From Faecalibacterium prausnitzii (GTDB taxonomy: Bacteria; Bacillota; Clostridia; Oscillospirales; Ruminococcaceae): a stretch of 64,000 nucleotides of DNA. The translations under genes and the position numbers were made by a program. The notes below the pieces were generated by a model. That model saw nothing but the letters and a program-made list of their open reading frames with translations, searched no databases and was not told the origin of the DNA. This document shows, piece after piece, positions 7,561-15,824 of the stretch; the stretch's first letter is position 1; every line of letters starts with the position of its first letter. The DNA is taken from contig NZ_PRLD01000001.1 of assembly GCF_003287405.1 (NCBI RefSeq), positions 62,001 through 126,000 of the forward strand. The letters run 5' to 3'.

Positions 7561-8235
7561 ATGACCGCACAGGCAACCTATTATATCATCCGCGCACTGG
7601 TGGCGCTGGTGGCCATCCCGTTCCACGAAGCCGGCCATGCGCTGGCAGCATGGCTGCTGGGCGATGCCACCGCCAAACGCGAGGGGCGGCTTTCGCTGAA
7701 TCCCTTTGCCCACTTTGACCTGCTGGGCACGCTGTGCATGGTGTTTGCGGGCGTGGGCTGGGCAAAGCCTGTGTCCACCAACCCCCGCAACTTCAAAAAC
7801 CCCAAGTGGGGTATGGCGCTTACGGCGCTGGCAGGCCCTGTGGCAAACCTTGTGCTGGCTTACCTTGGCATGGTGGCATGGAAGGTGATGTACTACTGGG
7901 CACCGGTCAATAATGCCACCATCTACATTGCCATGTTTTTGCGGTATCTGGTGCTGATGAACGTGAGCCTTGCGGTGTTCAACCTGATCCCCGTGCCGCC
8001 GCTGGACGGCAGCCGCATTTTGCTGGTGGTGCTGCCGCAGCGCATCTATTTTGGCCTGATGCGGTACGAAAAATATATCATGATCGTTATGCTGGCGGCG
8101 GTTTGGGGCGGCTTTCTGGATGTGCCGCTGTACTACCTGAACAACGCGGTGTGGTCGCTTTTGGGTGCGGGCACCGGGTATATCGATAAAATCGCCTACG
8201 CCGTTTACGCCAGCAGCCTTGGGGCGGTGATCTGA
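7561..8235 (+). CDS. Site-2 protease family membrane metalloprotease (M50)
   Basis: A 224-residue polytopic membrane protein. The zinc motif HEAGH (22-26) lies in the first membrane helix and the third ligand in NLIPVPPLDG (141-150, Asp149), the standard S2P core without PDZ domains. Such short M50 proteins cleave transmembrane segments; none of their substrates can be named here. The gene opens an operon and its stop codon is immediately followed by the GTG start of scpA. In many Firmicutes an M50 protease of this type precedes scpA. Confidence 0.9.
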   Translation: MTAQATYYIIRALVALVAIPFHEAGHALAAWLLGDATAKREGRLSLNPFAHFDLLGTLCMVFAGVGWAKPVSTNPRNFKNPKWGMALTALAGPVANLVLAYLGMVAWKVMYYWAPVNNATIYIAMFLRYLVLMNVSLAVFNLIPVPPLDGSRILLVVLPQRIYFGLMRYEKYIMIVMLAAVWGGFLDVPLYYLNNAVWSLLGAGTGYIDKIAYAVYASSLGAVI

Positions 8236-8958
8236 GTGGCAGAGGAATTGACCTTCCATCTGGAAGATTTTGACGGCCCGCTGGAATTATTGCTGGCGCT
8301 GGTGGCCAAGCATAAGATGGATCTGCACAACATCCCCATTTTGCAGCTCATCGACCAGTACACCCGTACCGTGGAGCAGGCCGACCCCGACCCCGAGACT
8401 GCCAGCGCCTTCATTGAGATGGCGGCGCATCTGGTGGAGATGAAAAGCTTTCTGCTGCTGCCCCGCAGCGAAGAGGGCGAGCGCATGAAACAGGAACTCA
8501 CCGGTCAGCTCATCGAGTACGACCAGTGCCGCCACATGGCGGCTCTGCTGCGCGCAAAAGGGGAAGCTGCCCCGGTATTCGTGCGCCGTCCCATGGAGAT
8601 GGAGTTGGACAACACCTACGCGCTGCACCACGCCCCGCAGATACTGGCCGACTACTGGCAGGCACTGGCAGGCCGCACTAAAACCCGCCGTGTGCCCACC
8701 CAGCAGCAGTTCGAGCCGCTGGTCACCGCGCCCATGGTATCGGTCACCAGCCGGGTGGTGTACATCCTGCGCCGGATGCTGGGCGGCACCGTGGCAAAAA
8801 TGGAGCAGCTGTTTTCCCGCAGCCAGAGCCGCAGCACCAACATAGCCACCTTTCTGGCGCTGCTGGAGCTGGTGCGCGGCGGACGCATCGCGCTGGATGA
8901 CCGGGGAGAACTGACCATGCGCCGCACCCGCCCGGAACGCAATAAGGAGAACCCATGA
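8236..8958 (+). CDS. scpA: Segregation and condensation protein A
   Basis: A 240-residue kleisin that joins the two SMC heads and, with ScpB, forms the bacterial condensin compacting the origin region. The N-terminal motif LEDFDGPLELLLALV and a C-terminal winged-helix region identify it. The start is a GTG abutting the preceding stop codon, with translational coupling likely because the ribosome site is weak. The stop overlaps the scpB ATG (ATGA). Confidence 0.95.
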   Translation: MAEELTFHLEDFDGPLELLLALVAKHKMDLHNIPILQLIDQYTRTVEQADPDPETASAFIEMAAHLVEMKSFLLLPRSEEGERMKQELTGQLIEYDQCRHMAALLRAKGEAAPVFVRRPMEMELDNTYALHHAPQILADYWQALAGRTKTRRVPTQQQFEPLVTAPMVSVTSRVVYILRRMLGGTVAKMEQLFSRSQSRSTNIATFLALLELVRGGRIALDDRGELTMRRTRPERNKENP

Positions 8959-9500
8959 ACCAAAAACAAATCCTTGCCGCCGTAGAGGCCATGCTTTTTG
9001 CCTGCGGCGATCCCATAGGGGCCGATAAGCTGGCACAGGCAGTGCAGCTGCCCCAGTCCAGCGTGGATGCTGCGCTGGAAGCCCTGCACACCCGCTATCA
9101 GCGGGAGGACAGCGGCCTGTGTCTGCTGCATCTGAATACCCGGTGGCAGCTGGCCACCAAGACCCAGTGGGCAGACTGTGTGCGCCGCGTGCTGGACAGC
9201 CGCCGCGCTGTGCCGCTTGGCCCTGCGGCCATGGAGACCTTGACCGTCATCGCCTATAACCAGCCGGTGTCCCGCGCTTTTATTGAGCAGGTGCGCGGCG
9301 TGGACTCCTCCTCCAGCGTGTCCGGTCTGCTGGAAAAGGGGCTGATCGAGGAAGCCGGACGTCTGGACCTGCCGGGTCGCCCGGTCAGTTTCCGCACCAC
9401 CGATACATTTTTGCGTGTGTTCGGTCTGTCCAGTCTGGCAGACCTGCCGCCGGTGCACAGCGACGCACCGGCGGATGATCCGACCGAAAGTGAGGGCTGA
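8955..9500 (+). CDS. scpB: Segregation and condensation protein B
   Basis: A 181-residue protein of two winged-helix domains that dimerises and binds the ScpA linker. The SMC-complex signature ETLTVIAYNQPVSRAFIEQV (about 95-114) is clear. It overlaps scpA by 4 nt, which keeps the two subunits in ratio. The smc gene itself is not in the window. Confidence 0.95.
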   Translation: MNQKQILAAVEAMLFACGDPIGADKLAQAVQLPQSSVDAALEALHTRYQREDSGLCLLHLNTRWQLATKTQWADCVRRVLDSRRAVPLGPAAMETLTVIAYNQPVSRAFIEQVRGVDSSSSVSGLLEKGLIEEAGRLDLPGRPVSFRTTDTFLRVFGLSSLADLPPVHSDAPADDPTESEG

Positions 9501-9503
9501 CCC

Positions 9504-10232
9504 ATGGGCATGGTTCTTTCCGCAGTGGGCGCTTGTCTGCTGTTCATCCTCAAGGTGGTGGGCATCCTGCTGCTGATCATTCTGGTGCTGGCGGCGCTGT
9601 TGCTGCTGTGCCCCTTCTGTGCGGATGTCTGCTGGCAAAACGATACGCTTACCGTAAAAGCCGGGGCACTGGGCATCACCTTTCCGGTGTTCCAATATCC
9701 CCAGCCGGAACCGCCCGCCCAGCCGGAGGAGCCCAAGGGCTTTACCGGCAGACTGAAAGCAAAATTCCGCACTTGGCGTGCGGAGCACAAGCGCAAAAAA
9801 GCTGAAAAAAAGGCTGCGCAGCCCGCAAAGCCTAAAGCCGAAAAGCCGCCCCGCCAAAAGGCAAAGCTCACGCTGGATGTGATCTGCACCATGCTGCGGG
9901 GTGTGGGCACGCTGCTGCGGGCAGTGTTTGGCACCATCCGTTTTACAAAGATCTCGGTCTGCCTTGGCGTGCGCGGGGACGACCCCGCTGCAGCTGCCCG
10001 CAATTACGGCAAGCTGCAGGCATGGCTGTATCCGACCCTTGGCGTGTTGGATCACTGTTTCTTTCTGGAATTTGACCAGCTGCGCGTTCTGCCGGACTTC
10101 GGCAGCGCCCAGCCCACTGTGCAGGATAGAGTGTCCTTCCGGGTCAGTGCGCAGGCGCTGTTCATCGTCATTGCCGCTGTGCGGGTGCTGTACGAGTTCT
10201 GGCGTAAAAAAGTATTGGACATATTCCTATAA
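9504..10232 (+). CDS. DUF2953 membrane-anchored protein
   Basis: 242 residues: a hydrophobic N-terminus (about 8-40), a Lys/Ala/Pro-rich charged stretch (about 75-125), then a globular domain containing TKISVCLGVRGDDPAAAARNYG, typical of DUF2953. Family members always sit between scpB and ytfJ in clostridia and are annotated only by that context. It follows scpB by 3 nt. The function is unknown; the context suggests a link to sporulation or the envelope. Confidence 0.75.
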   Translation: MGMVLSAVGACLLFILKVVGILLLIILVLAALLLLCPFCADVCWQNDTLTVKAGALGITFPVFQYPQPEPPAQPEEPKGFTGRLKAKFRTWRAEHKRKKAEKKAAQPAKPKAEKPPRQKAKLTLDVICTMLRGVGTLLRAVFGTIRFTKISVCLGVRGDDPAAAARNYGKLQAWLYPTLGVLDHCFFLEFDQLRVLPDFGSAQPTVQDRVSFRVSAQALFIVIAAVRVLYEFWRKKVLDIFL

Positions 10233-10245
10233 AGTGTGGTACACT
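10216..10245 (+). promoter_or_regulatory. ytfJ promoter
   Basis: TGGACA (10216-10221), 18 bp, TACACT (10240-10245), overlapping the end of the DUF2953 gene. Confidence 0.55.
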
Positions 10246-10311
10246 AAATCCATATCAGAATGCTTTCCGGCGGGCTGTTGCCTGCACGGATGAATAAAGG
10301 AGAGTTGTTTT

Positions 10312-10716
10312 ATGGCAGAGCATCCTATTCAGGGTCTGATGAACGTTACAATGGAAAAGATCCACCAGATGGTGGACTCCAACACCATTATCGGCAAGCC
10401 CATCACCACCGAGGATGGCATCACCATCCTGCCGGTGTCCAAGGTGAGCTTCGGCTTCGCTTCCGGCGGTACCGATTTTAACGGCAAGAACGCTGCCAAC
10501 AAGGATCTGTTCGGCGGCGGCTCCGGTGCCGGTGTCAACATCCAGCCGGTGGCATTTCTGGTCATCAAGGATGGCTGCGTGCGCACCATCCAGCTGTCGG
10601 ATAGCTCCAACAGCATCGACCGCGCCCTGACCATGCTGCCCGAGCTGGTGGAAAAGCTCACCACGCTGGTCAAAAAGGACGATAAGGCACCCGCAGAGGA
10701 GCCCAAGGCAGAGTAA
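10312..10716 (+). CDS. ytfJ: GerW/YtfJ family spore protein
   Basis: A 134-residue protein with the YtfJ signature: PISTEDG-like KPITTEDGITILPVSKVSFG (about 24-43), a Gly-rich loop GGGSGAGVNIQPVAFLVI and a Lys/Glu-rich tail. In Bacillus subtilis YtfJ/GerW is a spore inner-membrane-associated protein needed for normal germination. The start follows AAGGAGAG. A promoter lies just upstream and two terminators follow, so it can be expressed apart from scpAB. Confidence 0.88.
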   Translation: MAEHPIQGLMNVTMEKIHQMVDSNTIIGKPITTEDGITILPVSKVSFGFASGGTDFNGKNAANKDLFGGGSGAGVNIQPVAFLVIKDGCVRTIQLSDSSNSIDRALTMLPELVEKLTTLVKKDDKAPAEEPKAE

Positions 10717-10740
10717 CCCTTTATACAAATCAAGCCGCAG

Positions 10741-10765
10741 CCGCAGACCTTTTGGTCTGCGGTTT
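10741..10765 (+). terminator. ytfJ terminator 1
   Basis: Perfect 9-bp stem CCGCAGACC / GGTCTGCGG with a TTTT loop, followed by TTTATAT. Confidence 0.8.
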
Positions 10766-10773
10766 ATATAGCC

Positions 10774-10815
10774 GCGCACCGTGCCCTGCAAAAGCAGGGG
10801 AGCGGTGCGCGTTTT
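10774..10815 (+). terminator. ytfJ terminator 2 / rluB leader hairpin
   Basis: GCGCACCG (10774-10781) pairs with CGGTGCGC (10803-10810), with inner CCCTGC/GCAGGG, followed by GTTTTG. Tandem with the first hairpin and just before rluB. Confidence 0.7.
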
Positions 10816-10846
10816 GAGCGCCGTGAGGCGCACAAGGAGTAATATT

Positions 10847-11674
10847 ATGGCAGAAGAACGTATTCAGAAGATCATGGCCGAGCAGGGTCTGTGCTCCCGC
10901 CGCGCCGCCGAGCAGATCATTGCTGAGGGCCGCGTCAAGGTGAACGGCCACCCGGTAAAGGTGGGCGACAAAATGGACCCCAACCGTGACGTGCTCCATG
11001 TGGATGACGAGCGCATCTACATCCAGAAGAACCAGCAGCTGTATTATCTGGCGCTGTACAAGCCCCGTGGCTATGTGACCACCGCCAGCGATGAACTGGG
11101 CCGCAAGACCGTGATGGACCTAGTCAGCGACATCCCCGCTCGCCTGTACCCGGTGGGACGATTGGATAAGGACAGCGAGGGTCTGCTGCTGATGACCAAC
11201 GATGGTGCCTTTGCGCAGGCTGTCACCCATCCGTCCGGCGGCATCTCCAAGCTGTACCGCGTTACCGTGCAGCCCCGCGCCGACGAGGCCACCATCCTCA
11301 AGCTGAGCAGCGGCGTCGTGCTGGATGACGGCACCAAGACCATGCCCTGTGCCATCAATGTGGTCACCGACGAGCCCGGCCGCACCGTGATGGAAATGAC
11401 CCTGAAAGAGGGCAAGAACCGCGAGATCCGCCGGATGTGCGAGAGCGTGGGTCTTGAGGTGGTGCGCCTGAAGCGCAACGCTGAGGGTGTGGTCAAACTG
11501 GGTATGCTCAAGCCCGGCACCTACCGCGAGCTGACCAAGGCCGAGGTGAACGGTCTGCGCGCCGCAGCCGTCAAGGGCCGTGCACAGACCCGCAGTGCTG
11601 CCCAGCAGTCCAAGGCTGCCGAGCGCCGTCCCCGCGGCCCTGTGGGCAAAAACGCACCCCGGAAGCAGAAGTAA
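10847..11674 (+). CDS. rluB: rRNA pseudouridine synthase, RluB/RsuA family
   Basis: 275 residues: N-terminal S4 RNA-binding domain (about 1-60, MAEERIQKIMAEQGLCSRR), then the pseudouridine synthase core with catalytic Asp in GRLDKDSEGLLLMTNDG (about 102-118), and a basic C-terminal tail rich in Arg, Lys and Ala. Family members modify helix 89 of 23S rRNA. A longer in-frame form starting at 10781 would begin inside the terminator hairpin; the ATG at 10847 has AAGGAG and is used. It lies next to ytfJ as in other clostridia. Confidence 0.92.
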   Translation: MAEERIQKIMAEQGLCSRRAAEQIIAEGRVKVNGHPVKVGDKMDPNRDVLHVDDERIYIQKNQQLYYLALYKPRGYVTTASDELGRKTVMDLVSDIPARLYPVGRLDKDSEGLLLMTNDGAFAQAVTHPSGGISKLYRVTVQPRADEATILKLSSGVVLDDGTKTMPCAINVVTDEPGRTVMEMTLKEGKNREIRRMCESVGLEVVRLKRNAEGVVKLGMLKPGTYRELTKAEVNGLRAAAVKGRAQTRSAAQQSKAAERRPRGPVGKNAPRKQK

Positions 11675-11688
11675 GGAGTTATCGAATC

Positions 11689-13059
11689 ATGGAACGAGAA
11701 ACTCTGAAATCCCGTCTTGGCTTTATTTTGCTTTCCGCAGGCTGCGCCATCGGCATCGGCAATGTGTGGAAGTTCCCGTATATCGCCGGTCAGGGCGGCG
11801 GCGGTGCTTTTGTACTGTTCTACCTGATCTTTCTGGTCATTCTGGGTCTGCCCATCATGACCATGGAGTTTGCCGTGGGACGCGCCTCCCGCAAAAGCCC
11901 GGTGCGGGCGTATCAGGCGCTGGAAAAGCCGGGGCAGAAGTGGCACATCCACGGCTACTTTACCCTCATCGGCTGCTACTTGCTGATGATGTTCTACACC
12001 ACCGTAGCGGGCTGGATGCTGCACTATTTCTACATGACTGCCGCCGGCAAGCTGGCAGGGCTCAACGCAGAGCAGGTAGCTGGTAAGTTTACCGAAATGC
12101 TGGCCAGCCCCGCCACCATGACCTTCTGGATGGTATTCGTGGTGGTAGTGGGCATTCTGGTGTGCGCCAAGGGGCTGCAAAGCGGTCTGGAGCGTGTGAC
12201 TAAGGGCATGATGATCGCCCTGCTTCTCATTATGGTGGTGCTGGCTGTCAACAGCCTGTTCATGCCCGGGGCAAAGGAAGGCCTTTCTTTCTTCCTTGTG
12301 CCGGACTTTACCCGGATGCAGGAAGTGGGCGTGGTCAACACGCTGGTCTCCGCTATGAATCAGGCGTTCTTCACCCTCAGCCTTGGCATCGGTGCCATGT
12401 CCATCTTCGGCAGCTATATCGGCAAGGAACACTCCCTGCTGGGCGAGTCTGTCCGCATCGTGGTGCTGGATACCTTCGTAGCTATCACCGCCGGTCTGAT
12501 CATTTTCCCGGCCTGCTTTACCTATCATGTGGACCAGACCAGCGGTCCCAGCCTGATCTTTATCACCCTGCCCAACATCTTTGCCAATATGTCCATGGGT
12601 CGGCTGTGGGGCAGCCTGTTCTTTTTGTTCATGGCCTTTGCAGCCATGTCCACCGTGCTGGCAGTGTTCGAAAATATTATCTGCTGCGGCATGGAGCTGA
12701 CCGGATGCAGCCGCAAAAAGTCCAGTCTGGTGAACCTTGTGCTCATCATCCTGCTGTCCATGCCCTGCGTGCTGGGCTATAACCTGTGGACATGGGATGG
12801 CTTTGCGGTATTCGGCGGTGCTGTGCTGGATGTGGAGGATTTTCTGGTCAGCAACCTGTTCCTGCCGCTGGGCAGCTTGGTGTATCTGCTGTTCTGTGTT
12901 ACCCGCTACGGCTGGGGCTGGCAGAACTACAAAAAAGAGGTCAACACCGGCGAGGGTCTCAAGGTGCAGGACTGGATGCGCGGCTACCTGACCTATGTGC
13001 TGCCGCTTATCGTAGTGTTCATCTTTGCGTTTGGACTCTACGACAAATTCCTAGCATAA
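11689..13059 (+). CDS. Sodium-dependent amino-acid transporter, NSS (SNF) family
   Basis: 456 residues with about 11-12 membrane helices. The first helix SAGCAIGIGNVWKFPYI is the sodium/substrate site of the neurotransmitter:sodium symporter family (LeuT fold). Bacterial relatives such as MhsT and TnaT import hydrophobic or aromatic amino acids. The start follows AAGGAG, 14 nt after rluB, so it may be partly co-transcribed. A terminator at 13109-13160 ends it. The substrate cannot be assigned. Confidence 0.9.
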   Translation: MERETLKSRLGFILLSAGCAIGIGNVWKFPYIAGQGGGGAFVLFYLIFLVILGLPIMTMEFAVGRASRKSPVRAYQALEKPGQKWHIHGYFTLIGCYLLMMFYTTVAGWMLHYFYMTAAGKLAGLNAEQVAGKFTEMLASPATMTFWMVFVVVVGILVCAKGLQSGLERVTKGMMIALLLIMVVLAVNSLFMPGAKEGLSFFLVPDFTRMQEVGVVNTLVSAMNQAFFTLSLGIGAMSIFGSYIGKEHSLLGESVRIVVLDTFVAITAGLIIFPACFTYHVDQTSGPSLIFITLPNIFANMSMGRLWGSLFFLFMAFAAMSTVLAVFENIICCGMELTGCSRKKSSLVNLVLIILLSMPCVLGYNLWTWDGFAVFGGAVLDVEDFLVSNLFLPLGSLVYLLFCVTRYGWGWQNYKKEVNTGEGLKVQDWMRGYLTYVLPLIVVFIFAFGLYDKFLA

Positions 13060-13079
13060 GACGCCTGCTCTGTCTTTGA

Positions 13080-13108
13080 TTGACGAACGGGCGGAACAAG
13101 TGTAATAT
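13080..13108 (+). promoter_or_regulatory. Promoter of the LytTR two-component operon
   Basis: TTGACG (13080-13085), 17 bp, TAATAT (13103-13108). Its start point would fall within the left arm of the terminator that follows. Confidence 0.6.
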
Positions 13109-13160
13109 AAAAGCATATAGGGTGCTTCTCCCGGCGGGGGACACTGCTATATGCTTTTTT
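13109..13160 (+). terminator. NSS transporter terminator overlapping the next promoter
   Basis: Perfect 12-bp stem AAAAGCATATAG (13109-13120) / CTATATGCTTTT (13147-13158) with a T tract. Transcripts from upstream form the full stem; transcripts from the embedded promoter would lack part of the left arm and could escape. Confidence 0.8.
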
Positions 13161-13185
13161 GTATTCAGAAGGAGGAAATACCCCC

Positions 13186-13908
13186 ATGCACATTCTGGTC
13201 TGTGACGTTGATGCGGTCTTTGCTGCGCAGATGGACGAGTATATCTCGGAATGGTTCCGCGCACGGGAGATCCAGGTGCAGAGCACTGTCTGCACCAGCG
13301 GCGAGCAGCTGTTGGCTACCCCGGAGCTGGAACGCTACCAGCTGGCGTTTCTGGATGTAGACCTGAAAACCACAGATGGCATTGCGCTGGGACGCAGGCT
13401 GCGGCAGGTCGCGCCGGATATCGTGCTGGTGTACATCTCGGCGTATCTGGAATTTGCCCCGCAGGGCTACACGGTCAATGCCTACCGCTATCTGCTCAAG
13501 CGGGATATTGCCGCCCAGCTGCCCAGCTGTCTGGAGGATATCTTTGCCGGCATGACCGACCCTAAAAAGACGTTGGAGGTGCGCCACAACCGTACCACCA
13601 GCGAGATACCTCTCGACCAGATTTATTATCTGGAAAGTGATCTGCGGCAGATCAATGTCTACGGCGATATCCCGCACCAGCCCATCTGCACCTTTTACGG
13701 CAAAATCGCCGATTTGCCCGCCATGCTGTACGAAAACGGTTTTTTGCAGGTAGGGCGCAGCGATGTGGTCAATCTGCAATATGTGCGTTCCATCCGCAAC
13801 TATAAGGTAGAACTGCGCAGCGGGGTAGAACTGAACGCAAGCCGACAGGATTTTCCGGCTATTCGCAGCGCATGGCTGGAATGGAAGGGGCAGTTCGGCG
13901 ATGAATGA
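13186..13908 (+). CDS. LytTR-family response regulator (AgrA-like)
   Basis: 240 residues: receiver domain (1-120) with phosphoacceptor Asp57 in AFLDVDL, the conserved lysine in YLLKRD (about 102-107), and a LytTR DNA-binding domain (about 135-235). LytTR regulators bind direct repeats about 21-22 bp apart. An upstream in-frame start exists, but the ATG at 13186 follows AAGGAGG and gives the canonical receiver N-terminus. It overlaps the sensor kinase by 8 nt. No auto-inducing peptide gene or AgrB is in the window. The likely target is the untranslated locus just downstream (see 15191-15252). Confidence 0.88.
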   Translation: MHILVCDVDAVFAAQMDEYISEWFRAREIQVQSTVCTSGEQLLATPELERYQLAFLDVDLKTTDGIALGRRLRQVAPDIVLVYISAYLEFAPQGYTVNAYRYLLKRDIAAQLPSCLEDIFAGMTDPKKTLEVRHNRTTSEIPLDQIYYLESDLRQINVYGDIPHQPICTFYGKIADLPAMLYENGFLQVGRSDVVNLQYVRSIRNYKVELRSGVELNASRQDFPAIRSAWLEWKGQFGDE

Positions 13909-15193
13909 AGAATTCTGGCGCTGGTATATGTACGGCCACTGGGTCTGCCTGACCCAATGGATCGGCTTTATCATGGTGGAATATGCTTACCTTGGCAAGG
14001 GCAAGGTAAAGCACCCTCTGGTGTGGTCCGGTGTTATAACCATGCTTACGATGACCCTTTCGGTCGTGCACAACTATGGCTTTTTTACGCCGATGGCAGT
14101 GGCTCTCACACTTCTTTTTCTGTTCATCACCGTCATGCTATTTGGCGGCACACCGGGTCAGAAGTTTACTGCCTGCCTGATCAACGGTACCATGTGCCTG
14201 TTGGTTGAAAACAGTATGCGGTATGTCATATCGTGGATCCTGAAGTGTGAACTGCAGCAGGTCATCCAACGCGCAGACTGTCTAATCATCATAGCGGTGG
14301 CAAATATGGTGGTGGGCGCAGCTGTGGCCTTTTTGGTAGGCAAGTGGCGCAGGCGCAATGCGCTGGAGCCCTTGCAGGCGCTGACCATGAGCTTTTTTCC
14401 GGGTGTGGTCGTGGTGCTGAACATCCTGCTCATGCTCACAGATAACAACAAAAGGGCCACCATGGCCACAATGGGGATGACAGTGGGGCTTACGGTGGCT
14501 GTCATGGTGCATCTGTGTATCGTGGCGATGTTCAATGATCAGGTCATGCAGCGGCGCAGCCTGCATTTTCAGGCCGAGCTGGAGCAGCAGCGGGCCTCGG
14601 CTCTGCTGGATTCCTACACCGCCCAGCGCCGTCTGACCCATGAGTTCACCAACCACATCAGTGCGCTGCGTGCCTTGCTGGAACAGGGAGATGTGGCTGG
14701 TGCACAGAACTATATTGCCGGTGTAGATAAGGCTGTGGCGGCCAGCACCACCATTATGGATACCCACAACCCGCTGCTGGATTCCATCCTGACCCGCAAA
14801 TACGAGGAAGCCGCCCGGCAGGGCGTAAGCGTGTATTTTGACCTTTGTGATTTGCGGAATTTTCCCTTAAGCGGGGTGGATATGGTCACCGTGCTGGCAA
14901 ATCTGCTGGATAACGCCATCTGTGCCGCAGCGCAGGCGTACCCACCGGAGGTCTATGTACGGGTGCGCAAAACGGGGGAGGAATACCTTCTCTCGGTGCG
15001 CAATCGGGTGCAACGGGATGTGGAGCTGCCGCCGGATGGGCAGCTGCCCCGCACCACCCGCAAGGAGCCCGGCCACGGCATGGGGCTTTCCAACGTGCGG
15101 GACGTTCTGCTGCGCCATGGTGCGGAGTATACCCTGAGCTGCCGGGACAATTGGTTCCGCTTTACCTGTGCGGTGCCCACCGACAATTCATGA
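13901..15193 (+). CDS. AgrC-like (HPK10) sensor histidine kinase
   Basis: 430 residues: about six N-terminal membrane helices (1-205) with no large extracellular domain, a short linker helix, the phosphorylated His247 in RRLTHEFTNHISAL, an N box LANLLDNAI (about 333) and a G box GHGMGLSNV of the GHKL ATPase. This is the arrangement of AgrC/ComD-type peptide receptors. Its signal is unknown. It partners the preceding LytTR regulator (8-nt overlap). I see no peptide precursor gene nearby, so the ligand may come from elsewhere or not be a peptide. Confidence 0.88.
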   Translation: MNEEFWRWYMYGHWVCLTQWIGFIMVEYAYLGKGKVKHPLVWSGVITMLTMTLSVVHNYGFFTPMAVALTLLFLFITVMLFGGTPGQKFTACLINGTMCLLVENSMRYVISWILKCELQQVIQRADCLIIIAVANMVVGAAVAFLVGKWRRRNALEPLQALTMSFFPGVVVVLNILLMLTDNNKRATMATMGMTVGLTVAVMVHLCIVAMFNDQVMQRRSLHFQAELEQQRASALLDSYTAQRRLTHEFTNHISALRALLEQGDVAGAQNYIAGVDKAVAASTTIMDTHNPLLDSILTRKYEEAARQGVSVYFDLCDLRNFPLSGVDMVTVLANLLDNAICAAAQAYPPEVYVRVRKTGEEYLLSVRNRVQRDVELPPDGQLPRTTRKEPGHGMGLSNVRDVLLRHGAEYTLSCRDNWFRFTCAVPTDNS

Positions 15194-15252
15194 CATCTGC
15201 ACCGTCAGAATATGACAGTTTTTGTGCAACACAAGCGTAACTCTGCTATACT
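15191..15252 (+). promoter_or_regulatory. Promoter with LytTR-like direct repeats
   Basis: TATACT (15247-15252) has only a poor -35: TTGTGC at 15222-15227 is 19 bp away. Such wide spacing is typical of activator-dependent promoters, including those of AgrA. Upstream, TGACATCTG (15191) and TGACAGTTT (15213) form a direct repeat with a 22-bp period; the second copy ACAGTT matches the AgrA half-site core. The repeat is short, so this is suggestive only. Confidence 0.45.
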
Positions 15253-15258
15253 AAAGCC

Positions 15259-15625
15259 AGTAAAGGAAGCCTTCCGTGCGGACATGGTCACGTTGCGGTG
15301 GGAGGGTAACACCCTTCTTTTTAAGAGCTTTGTTGCTGGATGGAAAACGGCCTGCGGTGCGTGTAAGCGGGCTGTCTACCTTTGCTTTTTGGGTTGCGCA
15401 TAGATGCGCAGACCTCTGCTGACGGAACTTTCTGCGGCGGGCCTTTTGGGGGTTGCAGTCGATAAAGTTACTCGATGCGTCGCAATTCCGGCTCTGCTTG
15501 CTGTATGGGAATGGCGTAGGCAGGTCGGGGTATCGTGCGCTGCAAAGAGTTCCGTCAGCTCTCTTTTGTGCAAAAAAGGACTGCTCTACATGGGTTTTGC
15601 CCAGTATAGCAGTCCTTTTTGTATA
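15259..15625 (+). ncRNA. Candidate structured RNA of about 365 nt next to the LytTR system
   Basis: A stretch with promoter and terminator but no credible coding sequence. The strongest structure is a long-range helix: 15418-15439 pairs with 15538-15559 over about 22 positions, the outer 12 perfect (GCTGACGGAACT / AGTTCCGTCAGC), closing a domain of about 98 nt. There is also a hairpin GGTTGCGCA/TGCGCAGACC at 15392-15414, and AAGAGCT (15323) could pair alternatively with AGCTCT (15557). I find no RNase P, tmRNA, SRP or 6S hallmarks. The reading frames present lack ribosome sites. Whether it is a regulatory RNA like Agr RNAIII is inference. Confidence 0.5.
15565..15625 (+). terminator. Terminator of the candidate RNA
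   Basis: AAAAAGGACTGCT (from 15573) pairs with AGCAGTCCTTTTT (15608-15620), with inner GGG/CCC, giving a long stem ending in a T tract. Confidence 0.9.
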
Positions 15626-15700
15626 CTCGACCCTCTCAGTCATCGCAGCGCTCTGCCGATTTCCTCAAAGAAAAACTTTGACTCTATAAGCCAACGAATG

Positions 15701-15741
15701 AAAAAGCAGCTCAGCCAAGCCCGCAGGCTTGGCTGAGCTGC
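15701..15741 (-). terminator. pyrBI operon terminator
   Basis: Perfect 16-bp inverted repeat GCAGCTCAGCCAAGCC (15706-15721) / 15726-15741 with a CGCA loop; the minus strand continues into TTTTTCATT. Between it and pyrI lies a shorter stem (ATGCGC/GCGCAT, 15768-15792). Confidence 0.88.
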
Positions 15742-15824
15742 AAAATTAAAATGCAATTCCTTGAGCTATGCGCAGAGCGAAGCGGAGCGCATTTGAAATC
15801 GTTTTGCTTCGGGCAAAAATGCAG

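Noticed and set aside
15284-15403. 39-residue Cys-containing peptide (ends LCFLGCA) as an auto-inducing peptide precursor
   Set aside because: No ribosome site at proper distance, no AgrD-like charged tail, and it overlaps predicted RNA structure.
15259-15625. RNase P RNA, tmRNA, SRP RNA or 6S RNA
   Set aside because: Length suits RNase P or tmRNA, but none of their conserved blocks (for example GAAAGTCC, the tmRNA acceptor end, the SRP GGAAGCAGC loop) is present.
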